Part shown: in pieces, positions 50,056 to 58,313 of the stretch
How the letters are laid out: each line of letters opens with the position of its first letter
Numbering within the stretch: position 1 is the stretch's first letter
From: Streptomyces sp. ISL-43
Lineage (GTDB): Bacteria; Actinomycetota; Actinomycetes; Streptomycetales; Streptomycetaceae
NCBI RefSeq assembly: GCF_018614195.1
Contig: NZ_JAGGOT010000029.1
Coordinates: 62,001 to 126,000 of the forward strand
DNA: 64,000 bases
Reading direction: 5' to 3'
The notes under the pieces: model-generated
What the model was told of the DNA's origin: nothing
The model's input: only the letters and a program-made list of their open reading frames with translations
Database searches by the model: none
Made by a program: the position numbers and the translations under genes

Positions 50056-50670
50056 GTGAACAGCGCATTCAAGGACGTCCCGCCCACCATCCTCGCCGAC
50101 CTCCTGGGCCGCGCGCAGGTCATGGACATCGGCATCCGCCCGCTGTGGGACTCGCCGCGCGTCGCGGGGCCCGCTTACACCGTGCGCTGTGAGCCCGGCG
50201 ACAACCTGATGCTGCACGCCGCCATCTACCGCGCGGAGCCCGGCTCGGTCGTCGTCGTGGAGTCGGGCGACGTGGACCACGCCCTGGCCGGCGGAAACGT
50301 GTGTGCCGTCGCCCAGCGCCGGGGCATCGCCGCGTTCGTGGTCGACGGGGTCATCCGCGACCTCGGCGAGGTGCGCGAGGCGGGCTTCCCCGTCTTCTCC
50401 CGGGGTGTCATCCCGATCCCGGGGACGAAGGAGAGGATCGGCTCGCTCGGCGACCCGGTCCGGGTCGGCGGTGTGACCGTGCACCCCGGCGACATCGTGG
50501 TCGCCGACGAGGAGGGCATCGTGGTCACCCCCGCCGCCCGCCAGGAGGAGATCCTCCTCACCGCGCAGGCCAAGCTGGCCAAGGAGGCCGGGGAGTCCCT
50601 GGACGACTGGGAGGAGCAGCACCGCTCCCGGATCGAGAAGGCACTGAGCGACCTGGGCTTCACCGGCTGA
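50056..50670 (+). CDS. RraA-like / HMG aldolase-fold protein
   Basis: 204 residues from GTG, with AAGGA five bases upstream. RraA-fold motifs: ILADLLGRAQVMDIGIRPLW, GPAYTVRCEPGDNLMLHAAIY, then VVDGVIRDLGEVREAGFPVFSRG (metal- and pyruvate-binding Arg-Asp) and GDIVVADEEGIVVTP. The family includes 4-hydroxy-4-methyl-2-oxoglutarate aldolases, oxaloacetate decarboxylases and the RNase E inhibitor RraA. The retained GD and RD residues favour an aldolase or decarboxylase. Likely cotranscribed with the cytidylyltransferase; a terminator follows. Confidence 0.88.
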   Translation: MNSAFKDVPPTILADLLGRAQVMDIGIRPLWDSPRVAGPAYTVRCEPGDNLMLHAAIYRAEPGSVVVVESGDVDHALAGGNVCAVAQRRGIAAFVVDGVIRDLGEVREAGFPVFSRGVIPIPGTKERIGSLGDPVRVGGVTVHPGDIVVADEEGIVVTPAARQEEILLTAQAKLAKEAGESLDDWEEQHRSRIEKALSDLGFTG

Positions 50671-50745
50671 CCGGGGCCGAGCCCGCCCGCCGCGCGTGAG
50701 GTAGGGATCGGCGAAGGGGACCGGGACGGACTGGTGGGCGAACCA

Positions 50746-50776
50746 CCCGCACCCCGGCGCCGAGCCGGGGTGCGGG
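50746..50776. terminator. Bidirectional terminator between rraA-like and amt genes
   Basis: Thirteen-base perfect stem (CCCGCACCCCGGC with GCCGGGGTGCGGG) with loop GCCGA, lying between two converging genes whose stops are 227 bases apart. Confidence 0.8.
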
Positions 50777-50897
50777 GGTACCAGAGTCCGCGCTCCTCGG
50801 ACCGAAGACCTGTACGTCGATCCGTACGTCCTCGACGACGGAGTCCGGTGCGGCGAAGCGGGCGCTCGGTGAGTCTTCGCCGTGCGGGCGCGGGTCG

Positions 50898-52277
50898 CTA
50901 CTCGCCGCCGCTTGCCCGGGCGCTCACCAGGACCTCTCGCAGCCGGGCCACCAGGGCGGAGGCGCTCTCCGGTTCCTCGTGCTTCCCCGGGGCCCGGCTG
51001 TCGCCGGTCGTCAGCTCCTTGAGGTTGTCGTAGAGGACCTCGGAGTACGCCTGTTCCTTCTCCACCATTCCGCCGGGCTGGCGCAGCCCGATGGTGGCCT
51101 CGATGACCCTGCCGATCAGCGCGGTCATCGCGAACGAGAACAGGCCGAGCACCACCGTGGCGGTGAGCTGCTTGCCGAGCAGGTCCCAGGAGCCCCCGTA
51201 GAAGAGGCCCTTGTGGCCCGTCAGGGTTCCGGTCGCGCACAGTCCGGCCATGACCATGCCGACGATGCCGCCCCAGCCGTGGATGCCCACGACGTCCAGG
51301 GTGTCATCCACCCCGAGCCGGTACTTCCAGCTGATCGCGAACGCGCAGGTCAGACCGGCGAGAAAACCGATGACGGTGGCCCACACCGGACTCACCCCGC
51401 CGGCCAGCGGGGTCATGGCGACCAGGCCGGTGACGGCGCCCATGCACATGTCGAGCAGCCCGACCCGCCGGGTGCGCCACCAGCTGGTGACCGCCCAGCC
51501 GGCCATCGCCGCGCCCGCCGCGAGCTGGCTGTTGAGGAAGGCCATCGCGGCCCCGCCCGGGGTCCCCAGCGAGGAACCGGTGTTGAAGCCGAACCAGCCG
51601 AACCACATCAGCGACAGCCCGATGACCACGAGCGGCAGGTTGTGCGGCCGGATGTCCTGGCGCTCGAAGTCCGCCCGCTTGCCCGCGACGATGGCGAGGG
51701 CGAGACCGGCGGCGCCCGAGCCGATCTCCACGACCGTGCCGCCGGAGAAGTCGACGGCGCCGAGCTGCTCGGCGACCCAGCCGGCCGGGTCGAACACCCA
51801 GTGCGCCATGGGGATGTAGACCAGCAGGGTCCAGGCGATGACGAAGGCGATCCAGCCGCTCATCTTGGCGCGTCCCGCGATGGAACCGGCGATCAGGGCC
51901 ACGGTGACGATCGCGAAGGACATGTGGAAGACCGCGAAGGTGACCGTGGGCACGGAGCCGGTCAGTGACGTGGCGTCGATCCCGCGCAGGAAGGCCCGGT
52001 CCAGGGTGCCGATGACGCCGAGCCCGCCGGCGTCGGGGCCGAAGACCAGGGAGTACCCGATCGCGAACCAGAGCACGGTGACGATCACCACGCAGAAGAA
52101 GATCATCTTCAGCATGGCGACGATCTGGCCGGTGCGGACCATTCCGCCGTAGAAGAAGGCGACTCCAGGGGCCATCAGCAGCACCAGCGCGGAGGCCATC
52201 ATCAGCCAGGACGCGTTGCCGGAGTCGGCGACGGAGGCAGCGGCAGCGGTGCCGGCGGGGATCACGTGCGTGTTCAC
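50898..52277 (-). CDS. amt: Ammonium transporter, Amt/Mep family (distal copy)
   Basis: 459 residues, about 11 membrane helices, with family motifs FFYGGMVRTGQIVAMLKM, WLLVYIPMAHWVFDPAGWVAEQLGAVDFSGG and GIHGWGGIVGMV. The first of the two pore histidines (VVHI in most Amt) is Glu184 here (GGTVVEIGSG); the second is retained in the GIHGW motif. A cytosolic C-terminal tail of about 70 residues follows the last helix. Its GTG overlaps the stop of the other amt gene by four bases. The two transporters end the leftward urea/ammonium cluster. No glnK is adjacent. Confidence 0.94.
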   Translation of the reverse strand: MNTHVIPAGTAAAASVADSGNASWLMMASALVLLMAPGVAFFYGGMVRTGQIVAMLKMIFFCVVIVTVLWFAIGYSLVFGPDAGGLGVIGTLDRAFLRGIDATSLTGSVPTVTFAVFHMSFAIVTVALIAGSIAGRAKMSGWIAFVIAWTLLVYIPMAHWVFDPAGWVAEQLGAVDFSGGTVVEIGSGAAGLALAIVAGKRADFERQDIRPHNLPLVVIGLSLMWFGWFGFNTGSSLGTPGGAAMAFLNSQLAAGAAMAGWAVTSWWRTRRVGLLDMCMGAVTGLVAMTPLAGGVSPVWATVIGFLAGLTCAFAISWKYRLGVDDTLDVVGIHGWGGIVGMVMAGLCATGTLTGHKGLFYGGSWDLLGKQLTATVVLGLFSFAMTALIGRVIEATIGLRQPGGMVEKEQAYSEVLYDNLKELTTGDSRAPGKHEEPESASALVARLREVLVSARASGGE

Positions 52278-53659
52278 TTGTCACGCTCTCGTCGGTCCAG
52301 CACGGATACGATCTCGGCGAGCAGCGCGGCGTCCTGCCGCTTCGCGGCGTCCTTGGCCGCGCCGCCCGGCGCGCCCACCGCCGCGGGCTCCCGGGACGCG
52401 TCGCCGGCCTCGCCCATCCGGTCACGGATCTGGTCGAGGGTCTCGTTGTCGTACGCGACCTCTTCCTCGCGGCCGGGTACGTTCTCGTACTCCTCGGACG
52501 TGCGGAAGCCGACGGCCTTGTCGATCGCCTTGGCGATGAGCCAGGTCATGGCGAAGGCGAAGGTGCCGACCGCCAGCACGGCGACCGCCTGACGCCACAA
52601 CTGGTCGAGGCCGCCGCCGTAGAAGAGGCCCTTCTTGCCGCTCATCGCGGCCGTCGCGAAGAAGCCGATGGAGAGCACGCCGACGATGCCGCCCCAGCCG
52701 TGCACGCCGACCACGTCCAGGGTGTCGTCCACGCCGATCTTGAACTTCATGTTGATGGCGAAGCAGCAGACCACACCGGCGGTGAAGCCGATGATCAGCG
52801 CACCGAGCGGAGAGACCTCGCCGCAGGCCGGGGTGATGGCCACCATGCCCGCGACCGCCGCCGAGGCGACGCCCAGCATTTCCACGTGGCCCAGGCGCCA
52901 CTTCTCGATGATCGGCCATCCGATCATCGCGCCCGCGGCCGCCAGCTGCGTGTTGAAGAAGGTGGTCGGCGCGCTGCCCTCGACCTGGAGTGCGGAGCCC
53001 GCGTTGAAGCCGAACCAGCCGAACCACAGCAGGGCCAGGCCGATGATGACCAGCGGCAGGTTGTGCGGGCGGATCGTCTCGCGCTCGAAGTCCTTGCGCT
53101 TGCGCAGCGCGATGGCGACGGCGAGCCCCGAGGCACCCGAGCTGAGCTCGACGGGCAGACCGCCGGCGTAGTCGAGCGCGCCCAGGTCGTTCTGGATCCA
53201 GCCGTCGGGGGCGAACACCCAGTGCGCGGTGGGCACGTAGACCAGCAGCGTCCACGCGACGACGAAGACCAGCCAGCCCTTCATGGTGGCTCGTCCCGCG
53301 ATCGAGCCGCTGATCAGCGCCACAGTGATGATCGCGAACGACATCTGGAAGCAGGCGAAGATCACGGTCGGGATGGAGCCGTGCAGCGAGTCCATTCCGA
53401 TGCCCTGGAAGAAGGCGTGGTCGAGATCGCCGATCAGCCCGCCCCCGGCGTCCTTGCCGAAGGCGAGGGAGTAACCGACCGCGACCCACAGGATCGTCAC
53501 CAGGGACAGGCAGGCGAAGCTCATCTTGAGCATCACCAGCACGTGCTTGGTCTTGACCATGCCTCCGTAGAAGAAGGCGAGGCCGGGGGTCATCAGCAAC
53601 ACCATCGCGGTGCTCGCCATCATCCAGGCGGTGTTACCCGTGTCGTAGCCACTGGGCAT
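52274..53659 (-). CDS. amt: Ammonium transporter, Amt/Mep family (proximal copy)
   Basis: 461 residues, paralogue of its neighbour: FFYGGMVKTKHVLVMLKMSF, HWVFAPDGWIQNDLGALDYAGG and GVHGWGGIVGVLS. Again the first pore position is Glu (Glu171 in LPVELSSGASG) rather than His, as in yeast Mep1/Mep3 and unlike AmtB. The C-terminal tail is long and charged, with REEEVAYDNETLDQIRDR. It starts 49 bases after ureD ends and overlaps the next amt gene, so both are likely read from the urease transcript, with ammonia uptake or retention coupled to urea use. Confidence 0.94.
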   Translation of the reverse strand: MPSGYDTGNTAWMMASTAMVLLMTPGLAFFYGGMVKTKHVLVMLKMSFACLSLVTILWVAVGYSLAFGKDAGGGLIGDLDHAFFQGIGMDSLHGSIPTVIFACFQMSFAIITVALISGSIAGRATMKGWLVFVVAWTLLVYVPTAHWVFAPDGWIQNDLGALDYAGGLPVELSSGASGLAVAIALRKRKDFERETIRPHNLPLVIIGLALLWFGWFGFNAGSALQVEGSAPTTFFNTQLAAAGAMIGWPIIEKWRLGHVEMLGVASAAVAGMVAITPACGEVSPLGALIIGFTAGVVCCFAINMKFKIGVDDTLDVVGVHGWGGIVGVLSIGFFATAAMSGKKGLFYGGGLDQLWRQAVAVLAVGTFAFAMTWLIAKAIDKAVGFRTSEEYENVPGREEEVAYDNETLDQIRDRMGEAGDASREPAAVGAPGGAAKDAAKRQDAALLAEIVSVLDRRERDK

Positions 53660-53708
53660 GGTGGGGGAGATCTCTCTGGTCGTGAACGGGCGGGAGGGGG
53701 AGGGACGT

Positions 53709-54689
53709 TCAGGTCTTGCGCAGGGCCGGGGCCGGTACGCCGATCAGCCTGCGGCGCACCGCGTCCCAGACTGCGGTGAGCGCCCGGGTCACGGCCTCGG
53801 TGTGGTCGCCGAGCAGCCGCACCCAGGCCCCGCAGTCCTGCGGGAGCACGCTGACCCCGTACGGAAGTTCGCGGCCGGCCAGGGTCTCGTACAGCAGGTC
53901 GGCCAGCTCGCGGGCGGGCGCCAGCGGGCTGAGAACGAAGAAGCAGGCCGTCACGGAGTGGCCGGCCAGCACGGCGGGCCCGTCGACCGCGGCGCTGCCG
54001 GGACCGCCGGGACCGCCCGGCTCCAGCCGTACGGTGTCCAGTGCGAGCAACTCGCCGTTCGGGCGGCGTAGTTCGAAGTCGGAGGCGAAGACCTCGTAGG
54101 CGTTGCGCTCCCCGCGCGCGAGCCGGCCGGACAGCACCGTCTCGCTCGCCAGCACCGTGGCGGTGGGGTCGGCGGTGATGACCGTGCGCTGGTAGAAGCG
54201 CGAGTCGACGTAGGGGATGACCGGGTCCGGCAGGTACTCGACGTAGGCATCCGGCCCGGCGGTCAGGAAGGTCTGCGCGGCGGCGTAGTCGTGCTCCATC
54301 CGGTAGACCTTGGTGGCCGCCTGGGTCGTGACGTGGCCCGAAGTGCCGGGGCCGAAGGCGAGGTCGGTGCGCAGCCGGTCGGCCTGGATGATCCCGCCGC
54401 CCGTGGACATCAGGAAGGTGATGGGCAGGTCGGGGCGGTGCGGGTCGAAGTAGAGCGGCCGCGTGATCTGCAGCGGGGACTTCTGGTAGTGCCGCACCAG
54501 CTCGGTGCGTCCGGCGGCCAGCTCGAATCCCAGCTCCAGCAGGCCGACCTTGCCCGGGCGCCCGACACCGAGGGTGTCGGGCGCCGAAGAGTGCCGGAGC
54601 ACCTCGGGCGGGACGCGCGGGGGCTCGTAGTGCGAGGGGTCCAGCCGCACGCGGGGCGCCGGCAGGGGGGTGGCCGCCACGACGCTCAC
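53709..54689 (-). CDS. ureD: Urease accessory protein UreD
   Basis: 326 residues from a GTG overlapping the ureG stop by four bases. UreD/UreH features: GKVGLLELGFELAAGRTELVRHYQKSPLQITRPLYFD, FLMSTGGGIIQADRLRTDL and GHVTTQAATKVYRM, then LASETVLSGRLARGERNAYEVF. It is the scaffold that binds apo-urease and recruits UreF and UreG for nickel insertion. The last gene of the urease set. Confidence 0.94.
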   Translation of the reverse strand: MSVVAATPLPAPRVRLDPSHYEPPRVPPEVLRHSSAPDTLGVGRPGKVGLLELGFELAAGRTELVRHYQKSPLQITRPLYFDPHRPDLPITFLMSTGGGIIQADRLRTDLAFGPGTSGHVTTQAATKVYRMEHDYAAAQTFLTAGPDAYVEYLPDPVIPYVDSRFYQRTVITADPTATVLASETVLSGRLARGERNAYEVFASDFELRRPNGELLALDTVRLEPGGPGGPGSAAVDGPAVLAGHSVTACFFVLSPLAPARELADLLYETLAGRELPYGVSVLPQDCGAWVRLLGDHTEAVTRALTAVWDAVRRRLIGVPAPALRKT

Positions 54690-55309
54690 GCCGGTACCCG
54701 GCGGAAGGACTCGATGAAGGTCGCGACTTCCTCCAGGCCCTGACCGGTCAGGCAGTTGGTCAGGGCCACGGGGCGCCCGTCGCGCACGTGGTTCGCGTCG
54801 CGCTCCATCACCCCGAGGTCGGCGCGCACGTACTGGGCGATGTCGATCTTGTTGATCACCAGCATGTCGGACTCGGTGATGCCGGGGCCGCGCTTGCGGG
54901 GCATCTTCTCGCCCTCGGCGGTGTCCAGGACGAAGAGGAACATGTCGACCAGGACGGGGCTGAACGTCAGGGTGAGGTTGTCGCCGCCCGACTCGTAGAG
55001 CAGGGTGTCGACATCGGGAAACCGCTCCAGCATCTCGGCGCCCGCGGCGAGGTTCATCGTCGGGTCGTCGCGCACGGCGGTGTGCGGGCACGCGCCGGTC
55101 TCCACGCCCACGACCCGCTCGGGATCGAGTACCCCGGCCAGGGTGCGGCGGACGTGGTGGGCGTCCTCCTGGGTGTAGATGTCGTTCGTGATCACGGCGG
55201 GCCGGTGTCCGCGCTCGATGAGCACCGGCACCAGGGCCTCGATCAGCGCCGTCTTGCCGGAGCCGACGGGGCCGCCGATACCGACCCGCAGGACGTTGTC
55301 CTCGTTCAT
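54686..55309 (-). CDS. ureG: Urease accessory GTPase UreG
   Basis: 207 residues. P-loop GIGGPVGSGKTALIEAL, the metal-binding CPH motif in VETGACPHTAVRDD, Walker B/ESGGDN region LLYESGGDNL and guanine motif VINKID. It couples GTP hydrolysis to nickel delivery into urease. An N-terminal His-rich stretch, common in UreG of organisms lacking UreE, is absent here, which makes another nickel donor more likely. It follows ureF by 43 bases. Confidence 0.96.
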   Translation of the reverse strand: MNEDNVLRVGIGGPVGSGKTALIEALVPVLIERGHRPAVITNDIYTQEDAHHVRRTLAGVLDPERVVGVETGACPHTAVRDDPTMNLAAGAEMLERFPDVDTLLYESGGDNLTLTFSPVLVDMFLFVLDTAEGEKMPRKRGPGITESDMLVINKIDIAQYVRADLGVMERDANHVRDGRPVALTNCLTGQGLEEVATFIESFRRVPA

Positions 55310-55352
55310 CAACAGTCACACACCTTCTGGAAGGACAGTCGGAAGGAAGGGT

Positions 55353-56069
55353 TCAGGTGGCGAACAGCCGGGCCTCGGCCCGTTCGTGACGGCCCGACAT
55401 CACGTCGGCCATCGGAACGCACCCTCCGAGGTCGGCGAGTTCGCGCCGCAGGGCCGCGCCCGCCACCTCCTCGATGACGGGGGCGATGTCCCGCAGGACG
55501 ACCTGGGCCTTGCGGTGGTCCGTGAGCCGCAGCCGCAGCGCGGCCCCGGTGAAGCTGGAGCAGTACGCGAACAGGTCGCTGACGGCGGCCTGTTCGGCCG
55601 GGACACCGGCCGCCGCGTAGGCGACCCCGGCGGCCACGGCCTGGGATCCGGGGGCCCGTTTGGCGGCGACCAGCTCCGCGTACCGCTCCAGCGGCTCGCC
55701 GCCGACGCACTCGCGGGCGAGGTCCAGCAGCTGGCGGCCGGTACGGGTGGCGGCGCGGCGCAGCCCCTCGTTCAGCTTGGTCGCGTTGAGCCGCTGGTCG
55801 GTCTCGGCGAGCGCTTCCCAGTCACCGGCCAGCGCGGCCCGGTGGGCCAGCGCCAGCGCGGTGGCGTCGGAGGGGCCCACCGAGTGCCGCAGCAGGTCGG
55901 CCAGCAGCTCCGGCACGCCCTCCGGGGTCACGGCCTTGGCCTGGGCGTAGGCCTCCAGGCCGTGCGAGAGGGTGTAGAAGCCGCTGGGGAAGGCCGAGTC
56001 GGTCAGCTGGAGGCTGACCAGCAGGGCCCGTACCGGCGTGGCGCCGGCGGGGTTCACGGCAGTACTCAT
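55353..56069 (-). CDS. ureF: Urease accessory protein UreF
   Basis: 238 residues, all helical. Conserved UreF segments: QLTDSAFPSGFYTLSHGLEAYAQ, then LNEGLRRAATRTGRQLLDL and AVAAGVAYAAAGVPAEQAA. It bridges UreD and UreG in the activation complex. Its ATG overlaps the ureC stop by four bases, so the two are coupled. Confidence 0.94.
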   Translation of the reverse strand: MSTAVNPAGATPVRALLVSLQLTDSAFPSGFYTLSHGLEAYAQAKAVTPEGVPELLADLLRHSVGPSDATALALAHRAALAGDWEALAETDQRLNATKLNEGLRRAATRTGRQLLDLARECVGGEPLERYAELVAAKRAPGSQAVAAGVAYAAAGVPAEQAAVSDLFAYCSSFTGAALRLRLTDHRKAQVVLRDIAPVIEEVAGAALRRELADLGGCVPMADVMSGRHERAEARLFAT

Positions 56070-57790
56070 GCCAGGTAGAACAGGTGGTTCAGGGGCAGTT
56101 CGCGGGCCGGCTCGATGGTGGCCGGCTTCCCGTCCAAGCTGACCTTGTACGTCTCCGGGTCCACGGTGATCTCGGGCAGCGCGTCGTTGCGGACCATGTG
56201 CTGCTTGCCGACCGTACGGCAGTGCCTGACCGGCAGCACCTTGCTGTCCAGGCCCAGCCTCTGCGGCACGCCCAGATCGATCGCGGCCTGCGACATGAAG
56301 GAGACGCGGGTGGCCTGCCGGGCCTTGCCGTACGCCCCGAACATCGGCCGGTAGTACACCGGTTGCGGAGTCGGCAGCGAGGCGTTCGGATCGCCCATCA
56401 GCGCCCAGTTGATCAGGCCCCCCTTGATGACCATCTTCGGCTTCGCGGCGAAGGAGTGGATCGGCCACAGCACGACGTCGGCGAGCTTGCCCGCCTCCAG
56501 GGAGCCGATGTGGTCGGCGGTGCCGGAGGCGATGGCCGGGTTGATCGTGATCTTGGCCAGGTAGCGCAGCACGCGGAAGTTGTCGTTGCGCTCGGCGTCG
56601 CCGTCGAGCTTGCCGCGCTGGTCCTTGCAGTGGTGCGCGGTCTGGAAGGCGCGGGTCCAGGACTCGCCGATGCGGCCCATGGCCTGCGAGTCGGAGGAGA
56701 AGATCGAGATGACGCCCTCGTCGTGCAGCACGGTCTCGGCGGCGATCGTCTCGGCGCGCACCCGCGAGTCGGCGAAGGAGACGTCCTCCGGGATGTCGTG
56801 CGAGAGGTGGTGGCAGACCATCACCATGTCGAGGAGCTCGTCGACCGAGTTCACGGTGTAGGGCAGCGTCGGGTTGGTGGAGGACGGCAGCACGTTGGGC
56901 TCGCCGGCCACCCGCATGATGTCGGGGGCGTGGCCGCCGCCCGCGCCCTCGGTGTGGAAGGTGTGGATGGTGCGCCCGTCGATGGCCGAGCGGGTGTCCT
57001 CGAAGAACCCGGACTCGTTCAGGGTGTCGGTGTGCACCGCGACCTGGACGTCGTAGTCGTCGGCCACGTCGAGCGCCTTGCTCAGCGCGGCCGGCGTGGT
57101 GCCCCAGTCCTCGTGCACCTTCAGGCCGCAGACGCCCGCCTCGATCTGCTCGATCAGCGCGTCCGGCAGCGAACCGTTGCCCTTGCCCAGCAGGCCGACG
57201 TTGACCGGCATGTCCTCGACCGCCTGGTACATGCGGCCGATGTTCCACGGACCCGGCGTGCACGTGGTGCCGTTGGTGCCGTCGGAGGGGCCGGTGCCGC
57301 CGCCGACGAGCGTCGTGATGCCGTTGGACAGGCCGTGCTCGGCCTGCTGCGGGGCGATGAAGTGGATGTGGGTGTCGATGCCGCCGGCGGTGGCGATCAG
57401 GTGCTCGCCCGAGATCACCTCGGTGCCGGGGCCGATGACCAGCTTGGGATGGACTCCGGACTGCGTGTGCGGATTGCCGGCCTTGCCGAGACCGGCGATG
57501 AACCCGTCCTTGATGCCGAGGTCACCCTTGACCACGCCCAGGATCGCGTCCATGACGACCACGTTGGTGATGACCAGGTCGAGGGCGCCTTGTGCGCTGG
57601 TGGCCTGCGGGTCCTGCGCCATGCCGTCGCGGATGCCCTTGCCGCCGCCGTAGACGGCCTCGTCTCCGTAGTGGCCCTCGTTGTGGTCCTTCTCGACCTC
57701 GACGACCAGGTTGGTGTCCGCCAGGTGGAAGCGGTCCCCGACGGTCGGCCCGAACAGATCGGTGTACTGCTTGCGGCTCAGGACGGCCAT
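56066..57790 (-). CDS. ureC: Urease alpha subunit (catalytic)
   Basis: 574 residues, family length. The dinickel site is complete: His141 and His143 in GGIDTHIHFI, the carbamylated Lys224 in CGLKVHEDWG, His in HTFHTEGAGGGH, active-site flap MVCHHLSHDIPEDVSFADSRVR and the Asp in IFSSDSQAMGRIGE. It hydrolyses urea to ammonia and carbamate in the cytosol. The start overlaps the ureB stop by one base. GC-rich codon use resembles the neighbouring genes, with no sign of transfer. Confidence 0.98.
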   Translation of the reverse strand: MAVLSRKQYTDLFGPTVGDRFHLADTNLVVEVEKDHNEGHYGDEAVYGGGKGIRDGMAQDPQATSAQGALDLVITNVVVMDAILGVVKGDLGIKDGFIAGLGKAGNPHTQSGVHPKLVIGPGTEVISGEHLIATAGGIDTHIHFIAPQQAEHGLSNGITTLVGGGTGPSDGTNGTTCTPGPWNIGRMYQAVEDMPVNVGLLGKGNGSLPDALIEQIEAGVCGLKVHEDWGTTPAALSKALDVADDYDVQVAVHTDTLNESGFFEDTRSAIDGRTIHTFHTEGAGGGHAPDIMRVAGEPNVLPSSTNPTLPYTVNSVDELLDMVMVCHHLSHDIPEDVSFADSRVRAETIAAETVLHDEGVISIFSSDSQAMGRIGESWTRAFQTAHHCKDQRGKLDGDAERNDNFRVLRYLAKITINPAIASGTADHIGSLEAGKLADVVLWPIHSFAAKPKMVIKGGLINWALMGDPNASLPTPQPVYYRPMFGAYGKARQATRVSFMSQAAIDLGVPQRLGLDSKVLPVRHCRTVGKQHMVRNDALPEITVDPETYKVSLDGKPATIEPARELPLNHLFYLA

Positions 57791-58290
57791 CAGTTCTCGC
57801 CCTTCTTGTGGGTCTTGTCCTTCTTCTTGCCGTCTTCGGACTTCGCGCCGTGACCGTGACCGCGACCGTTGTCCTGGCCGTCGGCGCGGGTCGAGGGCTC
57901 GGCGTGGAGGTCCTCGACACGGGCGCCCTTGAAGCCGAGTTCGACCGCCCGGCGCAGTGCCCGGATGCGCGTGTCGGTGGAGCCGAGGCCGCCGTCGACG
58001 AGCGAGCTGAAGCCGATCAGCCGGCCGTGGCCGCTGTACGCGGTGAGTTCGACCTCCCGGGTGTCGCCCGGCTCGAAGCGCACGGCGGTGCCGGCGGGAA
58101 GGTCGAGGTGCATGCCGTAGGCGGCGTTGCGGTCGAAGTCGAGGGCGCGGTTGGCCTCGAAGAAGTGGTAGTGCGAGCCGACCTGGACCGCGCGGTCGCC
58201 CGTGTTGGAGACGGTGACCTTGGCCTTGCGGCGGCCGGCGTTGATCTCTACGGAGCCTTCGCCGTAAAGGTAGTTGGCGCCACCGGACAT
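57790..58290 (-). CDS. ureB: Urease beta subunit with extended basic tail
   Basis: 166 residues against the usual 100-130. The core (NAGRRKAKVTVSNTGDRAVQVGSHYHFFEANRALDFDR, then FEPGDTREVELTAYSG) is standard. The last 50 residues are an unusual Gly/His/Lys-rich tail (GRGHGHGAKSEDGKKKDKTHKK) that might bind metal or anchor accessory proteins. It follows the CbiX-like gene by 23 bases. Confidence 0.93.
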   Translation of the reverse strand: MSGGANYLYGEGSVEINAGRRKAKVTVSNTGDRAVQVGSHYHFFEANRALDFDRNAAYGMHLDLPAGTAVRFEPGDTREVELTAYSGHGRLIGFSSLVDGGLGSTDTRIRALRRAVELGFKGARVEDLHAEPSTRADGQDNGRGHGHGAKSEDGKKKDKTHKKGEN

Positions 58291-58313
58291 CGTGGTACTT
58301 CCCTTCCTCGGGA

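Noticed and set aside
57790..58290. UreB tail as a hidden UreE domain
   Set aside because: The tail is only about 50 low-complexity residues and lacks any UreE fold sequence.
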